Below, in pieces: positions 1-6,719 of a DNA stretch of 12,846 nt (positions are counted from its first letter, which is position 1; every line of letters starts with the position of its first letter). The position numbers were made by a program, and so were the translations under genes. The notes below the pieces were generated by a model. It was not told where the DNA came from. It made no database searches and saw only the letters and a list, made by a program, of their open reading frames with translations. The stretch is from the NCBI GenBank assembly GCA_015494375.1, contig WGBL01000040.1, forward strand, positions 1-12,846. The letters run 5' to 3'. This stretch comes from Hyphomicrobiales bacterium. Its GTDB lineage: Bacteria > Pseudomonadota > Alphaproteobacteria > Rhizobiales > S144-23.

Positions 1-3
1 CTA

Positions 4-1362
4 TTAGGCCTCGTCGTCCTCGTCGGAGAAATCGTACAGCTCGTCCTTGCTGACGGGTTTTTCCTCCACCTCGGCCAGCTCGATCAGGAAGTCGATGACC
101 TTCTCCTCGAGGACGGGGGCCCGGATCTGTGCAATGAGTGCGGGGCTGTTGCGTATCGCCTCATAATACTCTTTTTCGAGGCCTGGATAGCGCCGCACCT
201 CCTCTGCCACCGCCTCGCCGAGCTCCTCATTGCTCACCTCGATGTCGTTGGCCTCGGCGATTTCGGCAATCAGAAGCCCGAGCCGCACACGCCGCTCGGC
301 AAGGGCGCGATACTCCTTGCGCAGGCTTTCTTCATCCTTGCCCTCTTCCTCCTCGAAACTCTTGCCAGAGTGCTCCATGCGCGTCGTCAACTCCTTCCAG
401 AGCGCCTCGAACTCCTTTTCGACGAGCGAGGGCGGAAGAGGAAAATCGTAACTCTCGTTGAGCTTGTCGAGAATCTGGCGCTTGAGCCGGCTGCGGGCGA
501 TCGCCTCGTGCTCCCTCCTGAGCTGCCCGGCGACGGCTTTGCGCAGGGCCTCGAGGCTCTCAAGGCCGAGGGTCTTGGCAAACTCATCGTCGAGTGAGGG
601 GCGCTTGGGCACCGCAACTTCCTTGACCTTGATCTCGAAAACGACATCCTTTCCGGCAGCGTCTTTGACCGGATAGTCGTCTGGAAACTTGGTCTTGATC
701 TCGACCGTCTCGCCGGCCTTTACCCCTTCGAGCCCCTCCTCGAAGCCCGGAATGTAGGCTCCTTCGCCCAGAATGATGGGCAGGTCCTCGGCTTTGGCGT
801 CTTCGACCTCCTCGCCCGCGATGCGGCCAATGAAATCGACGGTGACGCGGTCACCCTTCTCTGCCTTGCGGTCGGGCCTGGCTTCATATGTTGTCGCCCG
901 ATCGCGCAGCTCGGCGAGCATCTCCTCGATTTCATCGTCGGTGACCTCGGCCACCATCTTCTCGAGCTTGAGTTTGGAGAAATCGCCGAGCTCGATTTTG
1001 GGCAGGATCTCGAAGCTCAATTTATAGGAGAGGTCGGCCTCGCCCTTGAGCAACCTGTCGATCTCATCTTTGTCTTCGCTCAGTTTCAGGTCGGGCTCGG
1101 CCGCGGGGCGCTCGCCGCGATCGCTGATCGCCTTGCGCGAGGTCTCGAGCAAGGTCTTCTGCAAGACCTCGGCCATGACCTGGCGGCCATAGACGCGCTT
1201 GAGATGGGCAATGGGCACCTTGCCGGGACGAAAGCCTTTCAAGTGGATGCGGCCCTTCAGGTCCTCGAGTCGGGCGTCGAACTCTTTGCCGAGCTCGTCG
1301 GCTCCGACGATGATCTCGAGCTCGCGTTTGAGGCCCTCGGCCGTGTGTTCCTTAACCTGCAT
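4..1362 (-). CDS. tig: Trigger factor, ribosome-associated chaperone and prolyl isomerase
   Basis: The 452-residue product is the cytosolic chaperone that docks at the ribosomal exit tunnel and shields nascent chains. The ribosome-binding signature GFRPGKVP is at residues 43-50 of the N-terminal domain. An FKBP-type isomerase domain follows at roughly 165-250 (GDRVTVDFIGRI, then a segment with GAYIPGFEEGLEG). The helical C-terminal substrate-cradle domain fills the rest and ends in an acidic tail. The length is normal for the family. The ATG start has a purine-rich AAGAGAG element just upstream. The stop is TAA followed directly by an in-frame TAG, so termination is doubled. No promoter could be recognised upstream, where heptad repeats begin within about 60 bp. 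Genes often found after tig (clpP, clpX, lon) would lie outside the window and cannot be confirmed. Confidence 0.97.
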   Translation of the reverse strand: MQVKEHTAEGLKRELEIIVGADELGKEFDARLEDLKGRIHLKGFRPGKVPIAHLKRVYGRQVMAEVLQKTLLETSRKAISDRGERPAAEPDLKLSEDKDEIDRLLKGEADLSYKLSFEILPKIELGDFSKLKLEKMVAEVTDDEIEEMLAELRDRATTYEARPDRKAEKGDRVTVDFIGRIAGEEVEDAKAEDLPIILGEGAYIPGFEEGLEGVKAGETVEIKTKFPDDYPVKDAAGKDVVFEIKVKEVAVPKRPSLDDEFAKTLGLESLEALRKAVAGQLRREHEAIARSRLKRQILDKLNESYDFPLPPSLVEKEFEALWKELTTRMEHSGKSFEEEEGKDEESLRKEYRALAERRVRLGLLIAEIAEANDIEVSNEELGEAVAEEVRRYPGLEKEYYEAIRNSPALIAQIRAPVLEEKVIDFLIELAEVEEKPVSKDELYDFSDEDDEA

Positions 1363-1420
1363 GCTTGGCTCTCTTGTGTTTGGAGGTTTGGAGTCATGAA
1401 GTTTTGGGGCGGTCGCATTC

Positions 1421-1469
1421 GAGCCGGAAGCCGGAATTCAGAAGCCAGAAATCAGTAGCCAGAAAGCCG
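1421..1469. repeat. Heptad array 1 (AAGCCAG-type, about 7 units)
   Basis: Seven consecutive 7-bp units read gagccgg, aagccgg, aattcag, aagccag, aaatcag, tagccag and aaagccg. They are degenerate but stay in register. A shorter version of the same motif occurs at 10134-10168. It lies between tig and tRNA-Leu with no coding potential. Confidence 0.75.
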
Positions 1470-1486
1470 TTGCTGCTCAGCCCTCA

Positions 1487-1560
1487 TCTGACCCCTGACA
1501 CCCGACACCTGACACCTAACACCTGAATCTGGCACGTGACACCTGACACCTGGCACCTGA
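1487..1560. repeat. Heptad array 2 (CCTGACA-type, about 10 units)
   Basis: About ten tandem 7-bp units are variants of cctgaca (cctgaca, cccgaca, cctgaca, cctaaca, cctgaat, ctggcac, gtgacac, ctgacac, ctggcac). A related array is at 10074-10112, and both contain the 14-mer acacctgaatctgg or a close match to it. The class resembles the heptameric short tandemly repeated repetitive sequences known from cyanobacteria and other bacteria. Function is unknown. Confidence 0.8.
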
Positions 1561-1562
1561 TA

Positions 1563-1631
1563 GCGAGCGATAGCGCAAGCAAACCCGCGCTCAAGTAGCG
1601 AGCGCTTGTCGCGAGCGATAGCGCAAGCAAA
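1563..1631. repeat. 21-bp direct repeat pair next to tRNA-Leu
   Basis: A 21-bp sequence containing gcgagcgatagcgcaagc occurs identically at 1563-1583 and 1611-1631. The part in between carries a partial copy (agcgagcgcttg). Near the second copy, gcttg and caagc can form a bulged stem about 8 bp long. This lies just 3' of the tRNA on the minus strand. Confidence 0.8.
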
Positions 1632-1633
1632 AA

Positions 1634-1720
1634 TGGTGCGGGCGGAGGGACTCGAACCCCCACAGGCTCGCGCCCACGAGGACCTAAACCTCGCGTGTCT
1701 ACCAATTCCACCACGCCCGC
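1634..1720 (-). tRNA. tRNA-Leu, anticodon UAG, CCA encoded
   Basis: Read on the minus strand, the 87-nt segment folds as a long-variable-arm leucine tRNA. The acceptor stem is GCGGGCG/CGCCCGC with discriminator A and a genome-encoded CCA. The D-arm contains GGAATTGGTAGACAC. The anticodon stem CGAGG/CCTCG encloses loop TTTAGGT, so the anticodon is UAG and reads CUN codons. The T-arm contains GGTTCGAGTCC. Five T residues follow the CCA directly on the minus strand. Confidence 0.96.
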
Positions 1721-1913
1721 GGATTGCCCTTTCCGGGGTTGCGCGTCCGAAAAACCCGGGCCCGCCCCGGCGAGCGGCGCACCCGACATCGCCAATGATC
1801 GCGGCTTCCTTAGCACGCGCGCCCGCTGTCCCGCCAGTCCCTCATGGGCCCTGTTTGCGAGCCAAATCGCCTCGCCCCCGTTGCGGTTCGATATTGACCC
1901 GTCCGTGGCTCGC

Positions 1914-1941
1914 TTGACGGGCCGAGCCCGGGTGCTACATG
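1914..1941 (+). promoter_or_regulatory. Probable housekeeping promoter of lepA
   Basis: TTGACGG at 1914-1920, 13 bp, then GCTACATG at 1934-1941. This matches the alphaproteobacterial housekeeping consensus described for Caulobacter (TTGACGS-N10-14-GCTANAWC). Transcription would start at about 1947-1949, at or next to the annotated ATG, so the mRNA would be nearly leaderless from that start. Confidence 0.65.
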
Positions 1942-1948
1942 AGCGGCC

Positions 1949-3817
1949 ATGAGTGCGAGCCCGAAAGACGCGATGAAGCCTGCAAATCCCACCCGAACAA
2001 AGACCGGGGGGGCGACGCAGCCGCTTTCGCGCATCCGCAACTTCGCGATCATCGCCCATATCGACCACGGCAAGTCGACGCTCGCCGACCGCCTCATCCA
2101 GCATTGCGGCGGGCTCACGGAGCGGGAGATGCGCGAGCAGGTGCTCGACAATATGGAGCTCGAGCGTGAGCGCGGCATCACGATTAAGGCGCAGACCGTG
2201 CGCCTCGACTATCGGGCGCGCGACGGCGAGACGTATGAGCTCAACCTCATCGACACGCCGGGCCATGTGGATTTCGCCTATGAGGTGAACCGCTCGCTTG
2301 CCGCCTGCGAGGGCTCGCTGCTCGTCGTAGATGCGAGCCAGGGCGTCGAGGCGCAGACGCTCGCCAATGTCTATCAGGCGCTCGAGAACGATCACGAGAT
2401 CGTGCCCATCCTCAACAAGATCGACCTGCCGGCGGCCGAGCCCGCGCGCGTCAAGGCCCAGATCGAGGACGTGATCGGGCTTGATGCCTCAGATGCGCTC
2501 GAGGTCTCCGCCAAGACGGGCGAGGGCATCGAGGACGTGCTCGAGGCGATCGTTGCGCGCTTGCCTGCGCCTGCGGGCGAGCCCGACGCGCCCTTGAAGG
2601 CCCTTCTCGTCGATAGCTGGTACGATGCCTATCTGGGCGTCGTGGTGCTGGTGCGGGTCATCGACGGGAGCTTGCGCAAGGGCCAGCGCATCACGCTGAT
2701 GTCGACGGGCGCGAGCCATCTGGTGGACCGTGTCGGCATCTTCCGCCCGCGCCAGGAGGAGACGGGGGTGCTCGGCCCCGGCGAGATCGGCTTTTTCACC
2801 GCCGCCATCAAGCGGGTGGCCGACACGCGGGTGGGCGATACGGTGACAGACGAGAAGCGCCCCTGCGCCGCGCCGCTCCCGGGCTTCCAGTCGGCCCAGC
2901 CCGTGGTCTTCTGCGGGCTTTTCCCCGTGGACTCGGCGGATTTTGAGGATTTGCGCGAGGCGATCGCCAAGCTCGCCCTCAACGATGCGAGCTTTTCGTT
3001 CGAGATGGAGACCTCGGCCGCGCTCGGCTTCGGCTTTCGCTGCGGCTTCCTCGGGCTCCTGCATCTCGAGATCGTGCGCGAGCGGCTCGAGCGCGAATTC
3101 TCGATCGAGCTCATCACCACGGCGCCCAGCGTCATCTACAAGGTGCACCTGACGGACGGCAGCGAGATCGAGCTCCACAACCCCGCCGACATGCCCGAGC
3201 CCGTCAAGATTGCGCGCATTGAGGAGCCCTGGATCAAGGCGACCATCCTGGTGCCGGACGACTATCTCGGCGCGGTCCTGAAGCTCTGCGAGGACCGGCG
3301 CGGGCGCCAGCGCGACCTCACCTATGCCGGCAGCCGCGCCATGGTGGTGTACGATCTGCCGCTCAATGAGGTGGTCTTCGACTTCTACGACCGGCTGAAA
3401 TCGGTGAGCCGCGGCTACGCCTCCTTCGACTATCAGATGAGCGGCTATGAGGTGGGCGATCTCGTTAAGATGAGCATTCTGGTGAACGGCGAGCCCGTGG
3501 ACGCGCTTTCTGTCATTGTCCATCGCGAGCGCGCCCAGACGCGCGGCCGCGCCATGTGCGAGCGCCTCAAGGACCTCATCCCTCGCCATCTCTTCAAGAT
3601 CCCGATCCAGGCGGCCATCGGGGCTAAGATCATTGCGCGGGAGACCATCGGCGCGCTCCGCAAGGACGTGACGGCCAAGTGCTACGGCGGCGATGTCACC
3701 CGTAAGCGGAAGCTCCTCGAGAAGCAGAAGGCGGGGAAGAAAAAAATGCGCCAGTTCGGCAAGGTCGAGATCCCCCAGGAGGCCTTCATCCAGGCCCTCA
3801 AGATGGACGGCGATTGA
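1949..3817 (+). CDS. lepA: Elongation factor 4 (back-translocating GTPase LepA)
   Basis: The 622-residue translational GTPase binds the ribosome and influences stalled or mistranslocated complexes and 30S biogenesis. All G motifs are visible: AHIDHGKS (36-43), RGIT (75-78), DTPGH (102-106) and NKID (156-159). EF-G-like domains and the LepA-specific C-terminal domain follow, ending with KVEIPQEAFIQALKMDGD. The N terminus is about 20 residues longer than the usual start just before LSRIRNF. A second in-frame ATG at 1973 (MKPANP) is preceded by GAAAG and may be the true start if transcription begins near 1948. The gene is divergent from tRNA-Leu and is followed after 4 bp by a DUF6338-type gene on the same strand. 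Confidence 0.97.
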   Translation: MSASPKDAMKPANPTRTKTGGATQPLSRIRNFAIIAHIDHGKSTLADRLIQHCGGLTEREMREQVLDNMELERERGITIKAQTVRLDYRARDGETYELNLIDTPGHVDFAYEVNRSLAACEGSLLVVDASQGVEAQTLANVYQALENDHEIVPILNKIDLPAAEPARVKAQIEDVIGLDASDALEVSAKTGEGIEDVLEAIVARLPAPAGEPDAPLKALLVDSWYDAYLGVVVLVRVIDGSLRKGQRITLMSTGASHLVDRVGIFRPRQEETGVLGPGEIGFFTAAIKRVADTRVGDTVTDEKRPCAAPLPGFQSAQPVVFCGLFPVDSADFEDLREAIAKLALNDASFSFEMETSAALGFGFRCGFLGLLHLEIVRERLEREFSIELITTAPSVIYKVHLTDGSEIELHNPADMPEPVKIARIEEPWIKATILVPDDYLGAVLKLCEDRRGRQRDLTYAGSRAMVVYDLPLNEVVFDFYDRLKSVSRGYASFDYQMSGYEVGDLVKMSILVNGEPVDALSVIVHRERAQTRGRAMCERLKDLIPRHLFKIPIQAAIGAKIIARETIGALRKDVTAKCYGGDVTRKRKLLEKQKAGKKKMRQFGKVEIPQEAFIQALKMDGD

Positions 3818-3821
3818 GGAT

Positions 3822-4442
3822 ATGAGTTTTGGGCTGAAATCAGCGGAATCGTTATTCCTCGTACTCGCTTTCGTAGCGCCGGGATTTATCATCATGTCGG
3901 TGCGCAATTATTTTGTGATCAGAAAACCTCTAGCTGCAACTGAAAGAGCGTTGGCCTACTTGACGGCCTCGTCCGTGAACTACGCCCTGTTTTCTCCACT
4001 CATCTACATCCTCCTCGTCTCACGACTTCCGTCTCTGATGGAGGCGATGGGATGGTTCGTGGTTCTATTCCTCGGGCCTGTCATCGTTGGTCTCTTGTGG
4101 GCCAATGCGTCCCAGAGGGAATGGATACGAAACGCTTTGCGCAGGCTTGGATTGCAGCCGATACATACCATTCCGACCGCTTGGGATTGGAAATTCAGCA
4201 ACATCAAGGATCCGGAATTTCTCCTAATTACGCTCAAGAATGGTGAGCAGTTTGGCGGCCTCTTCGGTTATGAATCATTTGCTTCATCGCTCGCCGATCG
4301 GCGTGACATTTTCATCGAACAGCTATACGATATCTCGGAGGATGAAGACTGGATCCAAGCCCAACCCGGCAAGGGTGTTCTTATCGACTACTCCGAGATC
4401 GCCTACATCGAGTTCATGGGCGACAGTAAGCAGAGCGAGTAA
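3822..4442 (+). CDS. DUF6338-type membrane protein of unknown function
   Basis: This is a 206-residue protein. Hydrophobic segments at roughly 8-26, 47-66 and 75-94 predict three N-terminal membrane helices. A soluble C-terminal domain follows with PTAWDWKF (108-115), LITLKNGEQFGGLFG (115-129 region), SFASS and a final GVLIDYSEIAYIEF. This combination is what I recognise as DUF6338, a family without assigned function. The C-terminal part looks like a small beta barrel. The ATG lies 4 bp after the lepA stop, with AGGA only one base from the ATG, so translation is probably coupled to lepA. Codon use is visibly less GC-rich than in lepA, which suggests an acquired gene. The family assignment rests on recalled motif pattern, not a search. 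Confidence 0.8.
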   Translation: MSFGLKSAESLFLVLAFVAPGFIIMSVRNYFVIRKPLAATERALAYLTASSVNYALFSPLIYILLVSRLPSLMEAMGWFVVLFLGPVIVGLLWANASQREWIRNALRRLGLQPIHTIPTAWDWKFSNIKDPEFLLITLKNGEQFGGLFGYESFASSLADRRDIFIEQLYDISEDEDWIQAQPGKGVLIDYSEIAYIEFMGDSKQSE

Positions 4443-4449
4443 GACGGGC

Positions 4450-4641
4450 ATGAGCAAGGCAACAAAACGCTCTACGAGCAATGGAGCAGTGGGATCAAAC
4501 CATTGTGCGGGGCAAAGCGGTAAAACTAAGACCAGCGAGGCCCAGCGTGTTCTCGGCTATCAGCCCACCGGCTCTGGCGAGCGCGTCAAGCCCAAGCCCC
4601 CGAAAGGCGGCAGCAGCGCCCGGCCCAAGAAGGGGCAATAG
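4450..4641 (+). CDS. Small Pro/Lys-rich hypothetical protein
   Basis: A 63-residue basic, low-complexity protein starts MSKATKRSTSNGA and ends GYQPTGSGERVKPKPPKGG followed by a short Lys-rich tail. No known domain or membrane segment is visible, and it looks intrinsically disordered. The ATG follows the DUF6338-type stop by 7 bp and the stop precedes the next gene by 17 bp, so it fits an operon with its neighbours. The ribosome-binding site is weak (a GACGGG stretch). The open frame extends upstream into the DUF6338 gene, so reading-frame evidence alone is poor. Position is the main support. It could instead be a chance open frame. Confidence 0.45.
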   Translation: MSKATKRSTSNGAVGSNHCAGQSGKTKTSEAQRVLGYQPTGSGERVKPKPPKGGSSARPKKGQ

Positions 4642-4658
4642 AAGAGTTTAGGATAGAG

Positions 4659-5522
4659 TTGGTAGGGCCGGCACGTGATATGCTCGGAATAGGTTGGCTA
4701 GCTGGGCGTTATTATGTAAGAGAAGCTAGGCGCCTAGCCATCACTGTGCGAACAATTCCAATCCGCGAACGTAAGGAGATTTTGCACATCCTTTCGGCCC
4801 GGATGCGCGAAGCCACCCAGTATGAGCCTGTGGGTGGGTTAGTCTTACAAGAGGCGGTTCGCGAGGTTCTCATCGAAGCCATCCGCGAGCGCCAAATGGC
4901 AGTCGCCCATGGTGCGCGAGGATTCGATGAACCGTCATGGTGTACTCCGGCGCTGGTTGAGACGTGGGCTGGTGCATTTTATGGTTCTCTGCAAGGCCGA
5001 ATTTCACAAAAGGCATTTGATCGCGTGGATACTGTGTTTTGCAACCTCATTGCTGAGACACTAACACCAGAAGAAATGTTTGAACCAATAGGCGATCTTG
5101 CCAAGGAAGGTGCCGGAGCGGCGGCCTTGCAACTCTTGGACCGTGCTATACAGGCTGTTCATCCGGACCGCTTCCTTGATTCAATTGATGCGGCGGGAGA
5201 GATTCAGCCTCGGTTGGCCACGATAAATACGATTCTCGGACGTGACGAACAGGAACGCTTCTTTAGGATCGATTACGAACGGCTTGTTAGTCGTATGATT
5301 GATCTAGAAAACCGAGGACGTACACAAGTTTTGCTTCACCATCTGGATGGATGCCTTGTCGAAACAGCGCTGTTGACTGGGGCTTTGCATGAGGGGCTAA
5401 TTCGAATAAGAAACGAGAGCTACGATGATGTGAACCTCGGACGCGAGGTGCAAGCCTCTACGCTAACATTGATCGATTTCCTCAACAGAGCCGCCTCAAC
5501 GAGGCGTGAGCCAATGCCGTAA
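4659..5522 (+). CDS. Hypothetical soluble, largely helical protein
   Basis: I do not recognise this protein of about 287 residues. It is predicted soluble and mostly alpha-helical, with no signal peptide, no membrane segment and no motif I can tie to a catalytic family. Notable stretches are an Arg-rich N-terminal helix (YYVREARRLAITVRTIPIRERKEIL), a helix ending in EVLIEAIRERQMAVAHGARG, and a C-terminal helix with STLTLIDFLNRAA. The TTG start at 4659 is favoured by AGGA five bases upstream. The alternative is ATG at 4680 (MLGIGWLAG, 280 residues), which lacks a clear ribosome-binding site. Base composition is lower in GC than lepA or pdhA. It ends the apparent lepA-linked cluster. Confidence 0.8.
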   Translation: MVGPARDMLGIGWLAGRYYVREARRLAITVRTIPIRERKEILHILSARMREATQYEPVGGLVLQEAVREVLIEAIRERQMAVAHGARGFDEPSWCTPALVETWAGAFYGSLQGRISQKAFDRVDTVFCNLIAETLTPEEMFEPIGDLAKEGAGAAALQLLDRAIQAVHPDRFLDSIDAAGEIQPRLATINTILGRDEQERFFRIDYERLVSRMIDLENRGRTQVLLHHLDGCLVETALLTGALHEGLIRIRNESYDDVNLGREVQASTLTLIDFLNRAASTRREPMP

Positions 5523-5588
5523 CGAGAAAGCCTCATAAGGATGTGCAAGCGAAGCGTATTAAAGCTTTGTGCCTTTTTCCGGAGGTGC

Positions 5589-5660
5589 GGGTTTATTCAA
5601 CCCCGACCGGAACGTTCATGCAAGGTGCGAAACAGCGCCATGCAAAATGGTGGCGCCAAC
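5589..5660 (+). repeat. Structured repeat, copy A
   Basis: First of three same-orientation copies. It has a short hairpin (GGGTT 5589-5593 with AACCC 5599-5603), then a core from cGGAACG (5608) through GCGAAAC and AATGG to GGCGCC (5652-5657). Copies B and C share the core. Copy C shares the hairpin arms with one more base pair. It lies just upstream of the 61-residue membrane protein gene. Confidence 0.7.
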
Positions 5661-5682
5661 CGAAAGCCGGAGTGTGGGCATC

Positions 5683-5868
5683 ATGGAATGGTATTGGGTG
5701 GCTCTAATCGTCGGATTTGTTGCTCCACTCATCATAAGGGGGCGAGAAATCTTGGTTGGTTTTCAGGAGGGCGGTCCTTTAGTGGGGTTCGGCACATGGT
5801 TTGGAGCAAGTCTTCTTACAGTGCCGGTGATGCTCCTCTTCATGTGGCTCGGATCATGGCTGCTTTGA
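5683..5868 (+). CDS. Small two-segment membrane protein
   Basis: A 61-residue protein starts MEWYWVALIVGFVAPLII. Hydrophobic segments at about 3-18 and 42-60 flank a short polar loop (RGREILVGFQEGG), so it should cross the inner membrane twice. GGAG about 10 bases before the ATG is an acceptable ribosome-binding site. An upstream GTG (5569) would add 38 residues, but that stretch lies inside repeat copy A and is probably not coding. No family is recognised. Size and topology resemble many small stress or type I toxin-like membrane proteins, but nothing specific supports that role. Structured repeats flank it on both sides. Confidence 0.5.
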   Translation: MEWYWVALIVGFVAPLIIRGREILVGFQEGGPLVGFGTWFGASLLTVPVMLLFMWLGSWLL

Positions 5869-5888
5869 GAGATAGAGTGAGCGAAGGA

Positions 5889-5970
5889 AGGGTCAGCGCT
5901 GCCCGGAACGTTTATGAAGGGCGCGAAACGGCGGACCGAATAATGGGGGGCGGCGCCCGCACCCCCCGCG
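5889..5970 (+). repeat. Structured repeat, copy B
   Basis: Core at 5904-5958 (GGAACG, then GGCGCGAAACGGC, GGACCGAA, AATGG and GGCGCCC). It is preceded by a different but similarly placed palindrome around CAGCGCTG (5893-5900) with GGG/CCC flanks. It lies between the 61-residue gene and the 3' end of higA. Confidence 0.75.
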
Positions 5971-5991
5971 GCACAGATCGGGCGGCAACGC

Positions 5992-6282
5992 CTAACCCAC
6001 CTTCGGCGCCAGCCTCTTCACACCGAGGCGCGGCTTGGCGCGGCGCAGCTTTGCGAGATCAAAGGCCGCCTGCATCCTGAGCCAGGTGTCTGCCGTGCTC
6101 CCGAGGCCCTCTTCGAGACGCAGGGCCATCTCGGGCGAGATGCCGCTCGTGCCGTTGATCACGCGGTAGAGCTGCTGGCGCGTGACGCCGAGCGCCTCGG
6201 CCGCGGCGGCAACGGACAGGCCAAGCTCGTCCAGCTCGTTCTTGATCACGCGGCCCGGATGAGCCGGGTTCCTCATGGCCAT
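5992..6282 (-). CDS. higA: HigA-family antitoxin
   Basis: The 96-residue XRE-type DNA-binding antitoxin neutralises the upstream-encoded HigB toxin and represses the operon. A helix-turn-helix spans roughly residues 22-48 (LSVAAAAEALGVTRQQLYRVINGTSG), followed by ISPEMALRLEEGLG and the typical DTWLRMQAAFDL segment. The start MAMRNPAHPG is characteristic of the family. AGGAG lies six bases before the ATG; a second in-frame ATG two codons later is possible. The gene starts 14 bp after the higB stop, in the toxin-first order typical of higBA. The C-terminal tail (RLGVKRLAPKVG) is slightly extended. Confidence 0.93.
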   Translation of the reverse strand: MAMRNPAHPGRVIKNELDELGLSVAAAAEALGVTRQQLYRVINGTSGISPEMALRLEEGLGSTADTWLRMQAAFDLAKLRRAKPRLGVKRLAPKVG

Positions 6283-6296
6283 GGCCCTCTCCTCTC

Positions 6297-6575
6297 TCAG
6301 TGATAATCGACCAGGTCCACCTCGAATGCGCGCTCGTCCTCGAAGCGGAAAACAATCCGCCAGTTGGCGCGCACGGTCACCGACCAGAATCCCTTCAGAT
6401 TGCCGGTCAGCGGGTGCAGATGGAAGCTCGGCAGATCCATCGCATCGATGGTCTCGGCGGCATCGAGCACGGTCAGGATCAAGGTGATCTTCTCCATATG
6501 CTGGGGATTGAGCCCGCGCGGGTCGTCGCGCTCGAACAGTCGCTTCAGCCCCTTGTGCGCGAAGCTCTCTATCAT
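6297..6575 (-). CDS. higB: HigB-type mRNA interferase toxin (RelE/ParE superfamily)
   Basis: The 92-residue toxin starts MIESFAHKGLKRLFE. The conserved pattern includes FAHKGLKRLFE, LNLP-like MDLPSFHLHPLTGNLKGFWSV and the core NWRIVFRF, ending VDLVDYH. Members cleave mRNA on the ribosome and are held inactive by HigA. The open frame extends 26 residues upstream, but the ATG at 6573-6575 matches the family start and AAGAG lies directly before it. The promoter and a palindromic operator sit immediately upstream. Length is normal and there is no visible inactivating change, so the pair looks intact. Confidence 0.92.
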   Translation of the reverse strand: MIESFAHKGLKRLFERDDPRGLNPQHMEKITLILTVLDAAETIDAMDLPSFHLHPLTGNLKGFWSVTVRANWRIVFRFEDERAFEVDLVDYH

Positions 6576-6586
6576 CTCTTGCAAGT

Positions 6587-6610
6587 AATATGTAATGTTA
6601 CATGTGTCAA
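6587..6610 (-). promoter_or_regulatory. higBA promoter/operator region
   Basis: On the minus strand TTGACA (6610-6605) is a perfect -35 hexamer. The following spacer holds the inverted repeat ATGTAA-CA-TTACAT (6603-6590), a likely HigA operator. The -10 is poor (TACTTG at 17 bp spacing, 6587-6582), so the operator call is stronger than the exact promoter. Confidence 0.55.
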
Positions 6611-6637
6611 TTGGTCCACGCTCTGACCTGGCCGGTC

Positions 6638-6719
6638 GGGGTTTCAACCCCAACTGGAACGGTCATGCCAGGCGCGAAACGGCAGACTGAACAATGGGCG
6701 CGGCGCCCAAAAACCCCGC
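6638..6719 (+). repeat. Structured repeat, copy C
   Basis: A hairpin GGGGTT-TC-AACCCC (6638-6651) is followed by the core 6655-6708 (GGAACG, GGCGCGAAACGGC, AGACTGAA, CAATGG and GGCGCCC). The 3' end forms the near-palindrome TGGGCGC-G-GCGCCCA. It lies upstream of higB, so copies B and C bracket higBA. Confidence 0.75.

Noticed and set aside
1421..1560. Possible CRISPR array
   Set aside because: The units are contiguous 7-mers with no unique spacers, and no cas genes are present.
1484..2395. 303-codon open frame on the minus strand
   Set aside because: It runs through the heptad array, the tRNA-Leu gene (giving the VVELVDTRGLGPRG translation typical of misread tRNA-Leu) and antisense to lepA. 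It has no domain.
2489..3907. 472-codon open frame antisense to lepA
   Set aside because: It is a shadow of the GC-rich lepA coding strand with His/Ala/Leu-rich composition and no known motif.
5545..5578. Possible terminator after the 287-residue protein gene
   Set aside because: GCAAGC can pair with GCT-ttg-TGC before CTTTTT, but the stem is only 6 bp with a 3-nt bulge and a long loop, too weak to call.
5541..6080. 179-codon plus-strand open frame
   Set aside because: It spans repeat copies A and B and runs antisense into higA, with biased composition and no domain.
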